DNA of 64,000 nt from Candidatus Denitrolinea symbiosum (GCA_017312345.1 BLAA01000001.1:1-64000); one strand, 5' to 3'. Shown: positions 7,815 through 16,745, numbered from the stretch's first letter. The notes: a model not told the origin generated them from the sequence alone. Numbers and translations are program-made.

Positions 7815-7868
7815 ATAAAAAGGATTCCACAAGTTCTACTTGCAGCTTTCCCGAAGTAGAACTTCGAG
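7815..7868. repeat. Dispersed AAGTTCTACTT hairpin pair
   Basis: Bases 7815-7856 match 29351-29392 (opposite strand) at all but two positions. The core is CAAGTTCTACTTG (7830-7842), a near-perfect palindrome, followed by a related hairpin CGAAGTAGAACTTCG at 7852-7866. A third relative lies at 59853-59878. Confidence 0.75.
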
Positions 7869-7987
7869 ATTCAAAATTTTCATCATTCGGGGCGAACCCC
7901 CGTTCACGGACACTTTGTGATTATCATCACTTGTTATTCGTGACATTTGGATTTGTCAGACTTTTGAAAACCTGCTAACATATGGGC

Positions 7988-8078
7988 GGAGACGGAACAC
8001 AGACACCTCCAACTTGCTCCTCACTGTCTCCTCCTTTGGCGAATGCCTCCGCCGGTTCTCCCCGGCGGAGGCTTTTTT
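7988..8078 (+). ncRNA. Candidate small RNA
   Basis: TTGTCA (7953-7958), 17 bp, TAACAT (7976-7981) predicts a start near 7988. An intrinsic terminator ends at 8078. The roughly 90-nt product has no convincing reading frame. It contains pyrimidine-rich CTCCAACTTGCTCCTCAC, which could expose anti-Shine-Dalgarno stretches. I could not match it to 4.5S, 6S or other known RNA. It could instead be only the untranslated tail of the upstream operon. Confidence 0.4.
8045..8078 (+). terminator. Intrinsic terminator
   Basis: GCCTCCGCCGG (8045-8055) pairs with CCGGCGGAGGC (8062-8072) around a short loop and is followed by six T residues. It lies between the rightward ssb operon and the leftward sensor kinase operon. 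Confidence 0.9.
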
Positions 8079-8100
8079 AACGGGCAGGCGGCAAATTGCG

Positions 8101-9540
8101 CTATGAAATCGGGGGAATGTAGGCGGGCAGGACGACGAAGAAGGAACTTCCCTGCCCCAGCGTGGATTCAACCCAGACGCGCCCCTGATGGTTTTCCACA
8201 ATGGTTTTGACGATCGCCAGTCCCAGCCCGGAGCCGGGAAGGGTTTCGGGAACGTTTTCGGCCCGAAAGAATTTTTCGAAGATGCGCGGCTGGTCGGCGG
8301 GCGGAATGCCGGGACCGTCGTCGCTCACTTCGAGGATCAATTGTCCGTCTTCGGAGCGTAATTTCACGCGAATCTCGCCGCCGGCCGGGGAATATTTGAT
8401 GGCATTCCCGATCAGGTTGTCGAGCATCTGGCGCACGCGCAAAGGATTGGCGCGCAGCGGCGGCAGGCCGGACTGCTGTTCGAATTTGATCGTCTGGTTG
8501 CGCGCGCGGGATTGCCCCTCCAGCAGGTTGACGGTGTAGCCGATGATGTTTTCAAGCTGTACCACTTCGCGGCGGGAGTCGAAACCGGCTTCAAGGCGCC
8601 CCAGGTCGAGCAGGTCGTTGACGAGGGCGGTAATATCGCGGATGCTCGCTTGCAGGCGCGCCATGAATTCGCGCTGGTGGTCGTTCAAAGGGCCGGTGCG
8701 CCCGATGAGTTCGGCATAACCCATCACGGAGGTCAGGGGCGAGCGCAGGTCGTGCGAGACGGTATGAACGAAGTCGCTCTTGATGCGGTCGAGTTCCTTC
8801 AGGTAACTGATGTCCTGGATGGTGATGGCAAAGCCGATATTTGGAATAGCCGCATAGTGAGCGTTAAAGACGCGCCCGTCGTCGAAGTTGATCTCGTGAT
8901 ATTTCAGCCCGTCCTCGGCAGAGCGTTCGAGCATGGACTGCAGGTCGGGATGGCGCACAGCCTGTTCAACCGGCTGCCCAAAGACCGCCTCCTGCGACAC
9001 CCCAAAGGTGCGCGCGGCCGTGTCGTTGACCAGCATGACGCGCGAGCGCTTGTCTAAAATAACGACGCCATCGGCGATGTTGTTGAAAATGGCGTCGAAT
9101 TCGACCACCTGGCGCTGGAGCGAGGCGGTGGTTCGTTTGACCTCGCCCCGCACCCAGTCTCCCAGACGGCGGGCGCGCTCGAGACTGCGCCTGACGACGG
9201 TCACGATTTCGGAGGTGGTGAGCGGCGGAAAGATGTACCCGCTCAGCCCGGCAGACAGGACTTCCTTTGCGATTTCCAGCGAATCTTGTTCCACGTAAAG
9301 GACGACTGGCAGGGATGGGAATCGTTCTAACTGCTCGGCGGCCAGTTTCATCCCCGATTGGCCGGCGAGAGTCTGCCCGATCAACAACAGGGCGGGAGTG
9401 GCTTCCTGTAATATTCGAGACAGGCTTTCGCGGTCCTGCGCCGCAGCGGTATCGTATCCCGCGCTTTGTAACGCGCGCGTCCCCAGGTGAAGAAAGGGCG
9501 ATTCGTCCAGAGCCAGCAGGATCAAGGAGGGCCGCGTCAT
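8101..9540 (-). CDS. PAS sensor histidine kinase with degenerate receiver
   Basis: Cytosolic histidine kinase, 479 residues. Order: receiver-like domain (1-125), a helix, PAS domain (about 145-250), HisKA with phospho-acceptor His in VSHDLRSP (about 265), and HATPase with NAIKYSPAGG, DDGPGIP and GSGLGLAI. In the receiver the acceptor Asp is missing: the strand reads LLLIGQTLAGQSG, so it cannot be phosphorylated in the usual way. Its start overlaps the stop of the upstream receiver-GAF gene by four bases, implying translational coupling. Confidence 0.85.
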   Translation of the reverse strand: MTRPSLILLALDESPFLHLGTRALQSAGYDTAAAQDRESLSRILQEATPALLLIGQTLAGQSGMKLAAEQLERFPSLPVVLYVEQDSLEIAKEVLSAGLSGYIFPPLTTSEIVTVVRRSLERARRLGDWVRGEVKRTTASLQRQVVEFDAIFNNIADGVVILDKRSRVMLVNDTAARTFGVSQEAVFGQPVEQAVRHPDLQSMLERSAEDGLKYHEINFDDGRVFNAHYAAIPNIGFAITIQDISYLKELDRIKSDFVHTVSHDLRSPLTSVMGYAELIGRTGPLNDHQREFMARLQASIRDITALVNDLLDLGRLEAGFDSRREVVQLENIIGYTVNLLEGQSRARNQTIKFEQQSGLPPLRANPLRVRQMLDNLIGNAIKYSPAGGEIRVKLRSEDGQLILEVSDDGPGIPPADQPRIFEKFFRAENVPETLPGSGLGLAIVKTIVENHQGRVWVESTLGQGSSFFVVLPAYIPPIS

Positions 9541-10691
9541 CGCTCTCCTGCCAAGTGGAATTTCTGGATTACTTCCGCCAGCCGCTGAGCGGCCGAATTG
9601 GCGGAAATAAGAGCCTGCCTCTGTTCAGCGTTAAGTGGACCAGTCTTGGTCGTCAGTATCAACCCCAGCGGGTAGAGGATTCCATCCAGTTCTTTTTGCG
9701 CCGCGGCGCGCAGGGCGCGCGTCGTTTCGCCCTGTCGTTTCCCGTCAGCGCGGACGGCTTCCGCGCTTTGCTGAACGGCGCGGAACAACCGTTCATTGAC
9801 CAGCGAGACGGAGGCGTAGTCTGCCACGGCTTCCAGCAAGGTCTGTTCGGTCTCGCCAAAAGGCTGCGGCGCCTTGCGGACGACCACCATCAGCCCGATC
9901 ACTTCATCGCGGACTTTGATGGGCGTGACTGCCGCTGCCTGGCCGAGCGCGGCCGCCTTGAGTTTGCGGAGAGCCTGCCCGTGGATGAGCAGGGATTCTC
10001 CCGAAAGCGCCACCAGCCCGCTCACGCCATCGTCCAGCGGCTGTCCCATTTTCTTTGCCCAGACTTCGGGCAGGCGGCTGTGGGCGGTCAACACGAACTG
10101 CCCGGAGCGTTCATCCTCCAGCAGCAGCCAGCCGAGGTCCGCGCCTGATACCTGCAAAGCGCCTTCCACGATGCGCTCAAAGAGGACGCGGCGGTCCGTC
10201 ACGGAGACGACCGCCCTGCCGATGGAAACGATTGAGGTCAACTCGCGCACCTTGCGTTGCAGGTTTTCGTTGACGGCCTTCAGTTGCTCATCGAGACGAC
10301 GGCGGGCATGCGACTCGCGCACCTGGGTCAGCGCTCGTTCCACTGCCGAGACTACCTCCGCGTCGCGGGCGGGCCAGAGCAGCACGTCTGCCGCGCCGAG
10401 GCGAAAGGCCTGAATCACGTCCTGCTCCCGGCCCTTCTCGGCGATGACGATGAACGGCGCCTGCGTCCCCTGCGAGGAGAGCGCCACCAGCAGGTCTTTT
10501 CCGCTGAGGCCGGGCAAATTCAGGTTGGCGATGACCAGGTCGGGGGGAGTCTGAAGCGCCTGCCGGATGGCCGCGCCGGCGTCCGTCACGACATCCACCG
10601 GATAGCCCAACGGCTTCAACGCCTGACGGGCGATCAGGTCGCTGATGTCGGGGTCGCTTTCGACAATGAGGATTCGCTCGAGGAACGCCAT
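9537..10691 (-). CDS. Receiver-like and GAF domain signalling protein
   Basis: A 384-residue protein from the ATG at 10691 (MAFLERIL); a longer in-frame reading is unlikely because the divergent promoter lies there. Receiver domain (1-125): the strand DLVIANLNLPG has Asn at the acceptor position, and the usual Lys is replaced in LLWPARD, so phosphorylation is unlikely. A helical linker, a GAF domain (about 160-320) and a C-terminal dimerisation-like helix pair follow. It is coupled to the kinase gene at 8101-9540 and probably acts as its input partner. Confidence 0.78.
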   Translation of the reverse strand: MAFLERILIVESDPDISDLIARQALKPLGYPVDVVTDAGAAIRQALQTPPDLVIANLNLPGLSGKDLLVALSSQGTQAPFIVIAEKGREQDVIQAFRLGAADVLLWPARDAEVVSAVERALTQVRESHARRRLDEQLKAVNENLQRKVRELTSIVSIGRAVVSVTDRRVLFERIVEGALQVSGADLGWLLLEDERSGQFVLTAHSRLPEVWAKKMGQPLDDGVSGLVALSGESLLIHGQALRKLKAAALGQAAAVTPIKVRDEVIGLMVVVRKAPQPFGETEQTLLEAVADYASVSLVNERLFRAVQQSAEAVRADGKRQGETTRALRAAAQKELDGILYPLGLILTTKTGPLNAEQRQALISANSAAQRLAEVIQKFHLAGER

Positions 10692-10777
10692 ATGTTCCGT
10701 CAATCTCCATGAAGAGACGAGATATGGGGATTGTAACATTATTAACGGAAATTGGAATGATATACTTGCGTCCATCC

Positions 10778-11695
10778 ATGAAACCGCTTCCCGCGTTGAC
10801 CGTCGTCGTCCCCGTTTACAATGAGGCCGAGTCCCTGCCGGCCTTCCTGCCGCGCCTGCTCGAATTTTCCGAAAACCACGGCTGGAAGGTCGTCTTCGTG
10901 GACGACGGCTCGCGCGACGACTCGGGACAGATGCTCGAAAGCCGCGCCCGGCCTCCCGCCGTGCGCGTCATCCGCCATAAAGTCAACCGCGGCTACGGCG
11001 GCGCGCTCAAGACCGGCCTGCTGGCGGCCGACACGCCTTACGCCGTCACCATTGACGGCGACGGCCAGCACGACCCGGAAGATATCCTGAGCCTTTTCCA
11101 GGTCGCGGTGGAACGCGACGCCGACCTCGTCGTGGGACGCCGCGTCCCGTTCCACAGATCGAATTGGTATCGCGAATTCGGCAAGTCGCTCATCCGCCTC
11201 TTCACGCGTATGCTCATGCCGCTTCCCATCCAGGACCTCAACTCGGGCTTCAAACTCTATCGGACGGAACTCGTCCAGGCTTACCTGCACGTCTGCCCCG
11301 ATTCGATGGCTTTCAGCGACGTGATCGTGTTGACCTTCCTCAACCAGAAAGACCTCGTCCTCGAACATCCCATCCGTGTCGCGCTGCGCAAAAAGGGGAA
11401 AAGCACCATCAGCGCCTATACAGCCGCCGAAACGGTGATGGAAATCCTCAACCTGATGATGCTCTTCAACCCGCTCAAGATCTTCCTTTCGCTCTCGGCC
11501 ATTTGCTTCGCGTTTGGAATCGTCTGGGGTACGCCGATCCTGCTGCTCGACCGCGGCGTGAGCGTGGGAGCCATGCTCGCCATCGTCAGCGGGTTGATCT
11601 TCTTCGTCATCGGCCTGGTCGCCAGCCAGTTATCCTCCATGCGGCTGGGCGAACTGGCCGCGCGGCGCAGAAAAAACAAAGACCGGACTTCTTGA
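10778..11695 (+). CDS. Family 2 glycosyltransferase, membrane-anchored
   Basis: Polyprenyl-phosphate sugar synthase-like GT-A enzyme of 305 residues. Seen: VVVPVYNEAESLP at the N-terminus, FVDDGSRDDS, and the metal site DGDGQHDPED. Two C-terminal membrane helices lie near residues 225-290. This layout fits enzymes that move a sugar from a nucleotide donor to a polyprenyl phosphate carrier for surface glycans. A TATACT box ends only 11 bases before the ATG and no clear ribosome-binding site is seen. Confidence 0.85.
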   Translation: MKPLPALTVVVPVYNEAESLPAFLPRLLEFSENHGWKVVFVDDGSRDDSGQMLESRARPPAVRVIRHKVNRGYGGALKTGLLAADTPYAVTIDGDGQHDPEDILSLFQVAVERDADLVVGRRVPFHRSNWYREFGKSLIRLFTRMLMPLPIQDLNSGFKLYRTELVQAYLHVCPDSMAFSDVIVLTFLNQKDLVLEHPIRVALRKKGKSTISAYTAAETVMEILNLMMLFNPLKIFLSLSAICFAFGIVWGTPILLLDRGVSVGAMLAIVSGLIFFVIGLVASQLSSMRLGELAARRRKNKDRTS

Positions 11696-11721
11696 AAAAA
11701 CCTGACCCTTCAGGTTATACT
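11692..11721 (+). promoter_or_regulatory. Leaderless promoter
   Basis: TTGAAA (11692-11697), 18 bp, TATACT (11716-11721), then six bases to the ATG at 11728. The predicted +1 falls on the A of the start codon, so the mRNA would have no leader. The -35 overlaps the end of the glycosyltransferase gene. Confidence 0.65.
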
Positions 11722-11727
11722 TCTCCC

Positions 11728-13953
11728 ATGAACGCGCTCGAGACTCCCTTTATCGTTGGGCGCTTCCCCGCCCGCGACGGACCTCTCTCCCGCTTCCTGC
11801 CTCCGCTCGAAGACGGGATCGCCGCCGAATGGCTTCCGCCGCGCGCGTCGAAGGAAGGCTGGATACTCGACCCGTTCGGGAGCGCGCCCCGCCTCGCCGT
11901 CGAGGCCGCGCGCAGCGGATACCGCGTCCTCGTCACGGCGAACAACCCCATCGCGCGCTTCCTGCTCGAGATGACCGCCGCGCCTCCGACCGAAACCGAA
12001 CTGAACGCCGCGCTGGCCGACCTGGCAATATCCAAAAAGGGGGACGAACGACTTGAACAACACCTGCAATCTCTCTACCTCACTCAATGCGCCAACTGCG
12101 GACAGGAAATTCCCGCCCGCGCCTTCCTCTGGAAAAAAGGCGAAGACGCGCCCTACGCCCGCCGCTACGATTGCCCCGCCTGCAACGACTCGGGCGAACG
12201 CCCCGCGGCCGAAGCGGACGTGGAGCGCGCCCGCAAGATCGCCGAAAGCGCGGGACTTCACCGCGCCCGCCTGCTCGAACGCGTAGCCCCGTCCAACGAC
12301 CCCGACCGCGAGTTCGCGGAGGAGGCGCTGGCCGTTTACCAGCCGCGCGCCATCTACGCGCTCGCCACGCTCATCAACCGCCTCGACGCGCCGGGCGTCA
12401 CCCCCGAACGACGACGCGCCCTCAGCGCGCTTTTCCTCTCCGCGTGCGACCGCGTCAACAACCTGTGGAGCGTGAACAACGAACGCCCGCGCCCAAAGCA
12501 ACTGGCCGTCTCGAACGAATTCCGCGAGAACAACGTCTGGATGGCGCTCGAAGACGCCGTCTCGGAATGGGCCGCGCAGGAGGAAGCCGTCCCCGTCGCG
12601 TTGTGGCCGAAGAAAATCCCCGAGAGCGGCGGCATCCTCCTCTACGAGGGCCGCGTCGCCGACTTCGCCCCCATCGTGAAAGAGTCGCCTGTCACGGCCA
12701 TCCTCACGGCGCTGCCGCGTCCCAACCAGGCCTACTGGACGCTCTGCGCGCTCTGGGCAGGCTGGCTGTGGGGAAGCGAAGCCGCCGAGCCGTTCCACCT
12801 CGTCCTGCGCCGCCGCCGCTACGATTGGGGCTGGCACCTCGAGGCGCTGCAAAACGCCTTCCGTCACATCTTCGACCTGCTCAAACTCGGCGCGCCCTGC
12901 CTCACGCTCGTCCCCGAGCCCGAGGCGGGATTCCTCACCGCCGCGCTGGCCGCGGGCGAAGTCAACGGATTCGACCTCGCGGGATTCGCCATGCGGACCC
13001 AGCACGACGCCGCGCAGATCACGTGGACGCGCGGCGAACGCCTCCCGCGCGCCCGCGGCAAAACCGACCCGACCTCGGTGCGCGCGGCCATTCGGACTCA
13101 TCTCTCCGCCCGCGGCGAACCGACCTTCCACCTGTCCCTGCACGCCGCGGCCCTCGTCGCGCTGACGGCGGACCACGCGCTCATCGGCGCGCGCCAGCCC
13201 GAAGACGAGGTCATCCGCGAGGCCGCCAAAACCGTGCAGGAGTCCCTGCTCGGCGACGAGACCCTCGTCCGCTATCGCGGCGGCGAAAGCGCGGACACCG
13301 GTTTGTGGGGACTCGCGCCCGAGGTCGAGTCGGCGGAACCGCTCAGCGACCGCGTGGAAATGGCCGTCGTCCAATTTTTGATCGAACATCCCAACTGCGC
13401 GCTCGAAGGCGTCCTGCGCGATCTTTCGCCGCGCTTCCCCGGGCTGCTTGCGCCCTCGCTGGGACTCGTCGGCGAGGTATTGGTCTCGTACGCGGAACAG
13501 GTCGAAGGTCAATGGAAGTTGCGGGCCGAGGATCGTCCATCGGCGCGGAAGGCGGAGTTAAGTCAGATGGCGGACCTGCTCCAGGTCATCGGCGAACGGC
13601 TGGAGTTCTGCACGAACCGTCTCGACGAGCGCAGGCTGGTTTGGGAGGCGGGAGAGACGTCGGCGTACGCGTTCCATCTGAAAGCCTCGGCCATCATGGA
13701 CGAGGCGGTGACGCGGAGCGCGTACCCGCGCGAGCGGACGCTGGTCGTCATCCCCGGCGGACGCGCCTCGCTGCTTGCCTATAAAATCAGCCGCGATCCC
13801 GCGCTGGCGGCGCGCTTGCACGGGATCCGCTTTGTCAAGTTTCGGCTGGCGCGCGCCCTGGCCGAAATGGCCGCGCTCAACCACGACGCGTTCGAAGAGC
13901 AGATCCAAAGCGACGCGTTCGAACGCGCCCGCGGGCAATGGATGATGTTCTGA
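11728..13953 (+). CDS. DNA-methylase-like protein with zinc ribbon
   Basis: A 741-residue protein. Near residue 46 ILDPFGSAPRLAVEAARSGY resembles the SAM-binding motif of adenine-specific methylases of the COG1743/DUF1156 type. A Cys4 site, CANCG...CPAC, follows at about residues 118-155. Where these enzymes have a DPPY-type catalytic motif the sequence reads LTALPRPNQAYW, so catalysis is doubtful. The C-terminal 250 residues are helical and unrecognised. No restriction gene is nearby. Function unknown; I infer a degenerate methylase recruited to another role. Confidence 0.5.
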   Translation: MNALETPFIVGRFPARDGPLSRFLPPLEDGIAAEWLPPRASKEGWILDPFGSAPRLAVEAARSGYRVLVTANNPIARFLLEMTAAPPTETELNAALADLAISKKGDERLEQHLQSLYLTQCANCGQEIPARAFLWKKGEDAPYARRYDCPACNDSGERPAAEADVERARKIAESAGLHRARLLERVAPSNDPDREFAEEALAVYQPRAIYALATLINRLDAPGVTPERRRALSALFLSACDRVNNLWSVNNERPRPKQLAVSNEFRENNVWMALEDAVSEWAAQEEAVPVALWPKKIPESGGILLYEGRVADFAPIVKESPVTAILTALPRPNQAYWTLCALWAGWLWGSEAAEPFHLVLRRRRYDWGWHLEALQNAFRHIFDLLKLGAPCLTLVPEPEAGFLTAALAAGEVNGFDLAGFAMRTQHDAAQITWTRGERLPRARGKTDPTSVRAAIRTHLSARGEPTFHLSLHAAALVALTADHALIGARQPEDEVIREAAKTVQESLLGDETLVRYRGGESADTGLWGLAPEVESAEPLSDRVEMAVVQFLIEHPNCALEGVLRDLSPRFPGLLAPSLGLVGEVLVSYAEQVEGQWKLRAEDRPSARKAELSQMADLLQVIGERLEFCTNRLDERRLVWEAGETSAYAFHLKASAIMDEAVTRSAYPRERTLVVIPGGRASLLAYKISRDPALAARLHGIRFVKFRLARALAEMAALNHDAFEEQIQSDAFERARGQWMMF

Positions 13954-14088
13954 CCGGCTCCCGTCATCGGATATGATCCGCAGATCAGGCCGGAGTAACT
14001 CCGGGGGAAAGTGGCGAAAATCTGCGCCCTCCACAACCCCACTTTGCAGTTTGCATCATCCCGATAAGGTCTAATGAAAGGATGAACC

Positions 14089-15138
14089 ATGAAAAAGATT
14101 CTTGTCGCTCTTGTATGCGCAGTTTTATTGGTCGGATGCGGCGGCAAACCCGCCGCCCCCTCCGCCGCCGCGCCGACTGCCGCGCCATCCGTCGCGTCCA
14201 CGGCTGCCTCTACCGCCTCCACTGCCGCGTCCACAGCCGCGTCCGCCGTCACGCCGACGAACACGCCGCTGGCGGTCATCCCCACCAACGCGCCCAATTG
14301 CAGCAACAGCGCGGCTTTTGAAGCCGACGTGACCGTGCCGGATAACACGCCCTTCAACGCGGGCGAGACATTTACCAAAGTCTGGCGGGTGCGCAACAAC
14401 GGCTCCTGCGCGTGGACGCAAGGGTACGCGCTCGTGTTCGCCAACGGCGAAGAGATGGACGCGCCGGACTCCATCCCCCTGCCCTACACTCCGCCCAATG
14501 AAACCGCCGAAATTTCGGTGGAACTGGCCGCGCCCGCGCGGGACGGCGCGTTCCTCGGAAACTTCGAACTACGCGACGGCAACAACGTCCCGATCCCCGT
14601 GGACGGGGGGAAATATCTCTGGGTTTCGATTATTGTGGGCAAAACAGTCGCGGTCGAAATTCCCACCCTCCCGGGCGGCAGCGTCCCCACCGCAGCGCCG
14701 ACGGCGGCCAATGCTCCCTGCGCCTACACGCTCAATCCCGCTTTCGTCAGCCAGGCTCTCGCGCTGATCAATTCACAGCGCGCCGCGAACGGACTCGCCG
14801 CGCTCGTCCTCAACGTCCAACTCACAGCCGCGGCGCAGAGTCACGCGGCGGATATGGCCTGCCACAATTTCCTCAGCCACGTCGGCTCAGACGGTTCGAA
14901 CGTGGGAGCGCGCGTCACCGCCGCAGGCTACTCTTATTCCGTCGCGCTCGAAAACATCTACGCCCAGCCTCCGCAATACGGCGGGACGCCCGACGCCGCG
15001 GTCCAATGGTGGATGAGCGACTTCATCCATCGCGCCGCCATCCTCAACGATAAAGTCACCGAGATCGGCGTGGGTTACGCGTTCTACGATAAAAGCCAGT
15101 TGGACGGTTACTGGTCGGTCGTCTTCGCCGCGCCGTAA
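14089..15138 (+). CDS. Lipoprotein with NBR1-like Ig and CAP domains
   Basis: Exported lipoprotein of 349 residues. Signal peptide with lipobox LLVGC at Cys19, then a low-complexity Ala/Ser/Thr/Pro linker to about residue 65. An Ig-like domain follows with FNAGETFTKVWRVRNNGSCAW, typical of the NBR1-type Ig fold. The C-terminal CAP/SCP domain (about 215-349) has LINSQRAANGL, HAADMACHNFLSHVGSDGS and the Trp-rich core. CAP proteins occur widely outside cells, but the ligand here is unknown. GAAAGGATGAACC precedes the ATG. Confidence 0.85.
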   Translation: MKKILVALVCAVLLVGCGGKPAAPSAAAPTAAPSVASTAASTASTAASTAASAVTPTNTPLAVIPTNAPNCSNSAAFEADVTVPDNTPFNAGETFTKVWRVRNNGSCAWTQGYALVFANGEEMDAPDSIPLPYTPPNETAEISVELAAPARDGAFLGNFELRDGNNVPIPVDGGKYLWVSIIVGKTVAVEIPTLPGGSVPTAAPTAANAPCAYTLNPAFVSQALALINSQRAANGLAALVLNVQLTAAAQSHAADMACHNFLSHVGSDGSNVGARVTAAGYSYSVALENIYAQPPQYGGTPDAAVQWWMSDFIHRAAILNDKVTEIGVGYAFYDKSQLDGYWSVVFAAP

Positions 15139-15189
15139 ATGGGATGTCCGCAAGGCGCGGCGCTCCTACCATGAGAAGTCGAAGGACGA

Positions 15190-15225
15190 CAAAAAAAGGA
15201 CTCTGGGTTGCCAGAGTCCTTTTGT
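15190..15225. terminator. Bidirectional terminator
   Basis: AAAAGGACTCTGG (15194-15206) pairs with CCAGAGTCCTTTT (15211-15223) around GTTG, with A-rich and T-rich sides. It separates the CAP lipoprotein gene from the convergent toxin-antitoxin genes. Confidence 0.9.
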
Positions 15226-15228
15226 CGC

Positions 15229-15555
15229 TCATTTTCTCTCCGCGACTTGATATGCGGCGGAGCGGGTTTGTTTATATTTTCGTGCAGGAACCTTGTTGGC
15301 TAGTTGGATCAATGACCGCAGCGCCTCGTTCACCGATTCGGAATCGGGAAAATATTCCTTCACATCGGGCGCGAGCAACACGGTCCCTTCAACTAGGGCG
15401 TAGTGGTTCACTTCCACCGTCCCATCCTTTTTGGTCACACGGACGGTATAACCCTTATCCAACGGGCGATAAAATTTTCCGCGCTGGGCTTTGCTGAAAT
15501 CATATTCAGCGCGCATTTCATCATCCTGTTCTTGTTTCTTTTTAGTGGTCTTCAT
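15229..15555 (-). CDS. Probable antitoxin of a BrnT-type pair
   Basis: Small protein of 108 residues with the start MKTTKKKQEQDDEMRAEYDFSKAQ... The segment YDFSKAQRGKFYRP recurs in small proteins found beside BrnT-like genes. It overlaps the brnT stop by 14 bases, the usual toxin-first order of BrnT systems. It shows no ribbon-helix-helix or other DNA-binding motif that I can name with confidence. Role inferred from context. Confidence 0.6.
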   Translation of the reverse strand: MKTTKKKQEQDDEMRAEYDFSKAQRGKFYRPLDKGYTVRVTKKDGTVEVNHYALVEGTVLLAPDVKEYFPDSESVNEALRSLIQLANKVPARKYKQTRSAAYQVAERK

Positions 15556-15823
15556 ATCTTTCTTTCTCAGTTTTGGTCGCTTTTCTAGCGCTGATCAAAC
15601 GATGTTTCTCTTTTCGGAAGACGTGAACCACAGACAACAAACGCATGACCGCAGACATGCCAATCGAAACATAGCGGTCTTCATCTTCTGAATGATCAGG
15701 GTCGGAAATCGTGGCAAGCCGAGGGTCGTTGAAAATCGTCGTGGCTTCTACAAAACTGACGCCATGCTTCTTGAGATTGGCTTTCGCCTTTTCTTCGTTC
15801 CATTCGAAATCGGGGTCTTCCAT
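15542..15823 (-). CDS. brnT: BrnT-family toxin
   Basis: BrnT (DUF497) ribonuclease-fold toxin, 93 residues, full length. The start EDPDFEWNEEKAKANLKKHGVSF is the family hallmark, and the C-terminal R-K-E/R-A-R-K pattern RLISARKATKTEKERYE is also typical. It precedes its partner with a 14-bp overlap. A TATAAT box (minus strand, 15846-15841) would start transcription about 11 bases before the ATG. BrnT toxins cut RNA and are neutralised and autoregulated by their antitoxin. Confidence 0.88.
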   Translation of the reverse strand: MEDPDFEWNEEKAKANLKKHGVSFVEATTIFNDPRLATISDPDHSEDEDRYVSIGMSAVMRLLSVVHVFRKEKHRLISARKATKTEKERYEDH

Positions 15824-15888
15824 AACGTTCGCCTGTCCAAATTATACCGCGCAAGAATCGTAATCAAAAAAGAACGGCGCTCCACGCT

Positions 15889-16419
15889 CTAGCTCAATTT
15901 AGACCTGAAGACTTCAAATTCCTCTAGTTTCCCCTCCACTTTCGACCAGCGTTTGATCTCGTCTAGGTCCACCTTTTGCCGCTTTGCCACCATCACCGCT
16001 TGGGCCAGTCCTTGCTGATCGTTCCAAAAATAATACGCGCACAATCTATCTTTGACGCAATCCGTAGAAGAGATTACTCGCAGCGTTCCCGTCGTCAATT
16101 CGACATCTTTGATTTCCTTCACAGGCTCTTCTCCCACCGAAAGCGGACCGTCAGGAAATTCCACAAAGAACCTGGTTTCGGGATGCTGGAAATAACGCCC
16201 GCTCTCCTGAAAGCCCATCTTTTCCATCGCGGCTTTGACCCGGCTTCTCTTTGCAAATTTCACATTAACCAGGTCCACATCTTTCGAAACATATTTGTTG
16301 CCGCTATATAATGAAACCGTTGCGCCGCCTGATAAGACGAGTTCGATCCCTTCTGCGCGCAATTGAGTTTGGACATATGCAGCCAGTTCGGCCAAATTCA
16401 TTTTCTGGATTTTCTTCAC
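15889..16419 (-). CDS. Nucleotidyltransferase-fold protein, AbiEii-like
   Basis: A 176-residue protein. The segment LSGGATVSLYSGNKYVSKDVDL has the GG and hS-x-DxD signature of the nucleotidyltransferase superfamily, as in AbiEii/MNT-type toxins. Its start overlaps the stop of the winged-helix gene by four bases, so the two form one operon. Such regulator-nucleotidyltransferase pairs often act as toxin-antitoxin or phage-abortive systems. That role here is inference; no substrate is visible. Confidence 0.65.
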   Translation of the reverse strand: MKKIQKMNLAELAAYVQTQLRAEGIELVLSGGATVSLYSGNKYVSKDVDLVNVKFAKRSRVKAAMEKMGFQESGRYFQHPETRFFVEFPDGPLSVGEEPVKEIKDVELTTGTLRVISSTDCVKDRLCAYYFWNDQQGLAQAVMVAKRQKVDLDEIKRWSKVEGKLEEFEVFRSKLS

Positions 16420-16745
16420 AACGCTTTTCCCTTTCCCCTCGGCCTGCGACGATTCATAACCAATCTCTCACGCTCCTCTTCGGGATAGAACGTCAACGCT
16501 TTCTCCAAAAGAGATTTCAACTCCGGCAGAAATGGGTAGCGCGGGTTGAACATATACGGACGCGTCCGTCCCACCGCGCGGCTGGAAAGAATGCCCGCGG
16601 CTTCGAATTTATCCAATAGATTTTGGGCGGATTTGAGATCGGATCCATAAAAACGCGCAATTTCGCGGGCATAACCTTCTTCCCGCGCAAAGAGAAAGAT
16701 CAACACGCGCTCGGCAGTCTTCGATCCAAACAGAGATGCGAGCAT
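16416..16745 (-). CDS. Winged-helix regulator, putative antitoxin
   Basis: A 109-residue protein with a winged helix-turn-helix at about residues 10-75 (AREIARFYGSDLKSAQNLLDKFEAAG) and a basic tail RRRPRGKGK. It is the first gene of the pair with the nucleotidyltransferase-fold protein. A palindrome overlaps its -10 box, which fits autoregulation. It probably acts as the DNA-binding antitoxin or repressor of the pair. Confidence 0.7.
   Translation of the reverse strand: MLASLFGSKTAERVLIFLFAREEGYAREIARFYGSDLKSAQNLLDKFEAAGILSSRAVGRTRPYMFNPRYPFLPELKSLLEKALTFYPEEERERLVMNRRRPRGKGKAL

Noticed and set aside
7988..8078. 4.5S SRP RNA or 6S RNA
   Set aside because: The GGAAGGNAGCAG-type SRP tetraloop region and the large open bubble of 6S RNA are both missing.
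11710..13512. A 600-codon minus-strand frame opposite the methylase-like gene
   Set aside because: Arg/Gly/Glu-rich shadow with no motif or ribosome-binding site.
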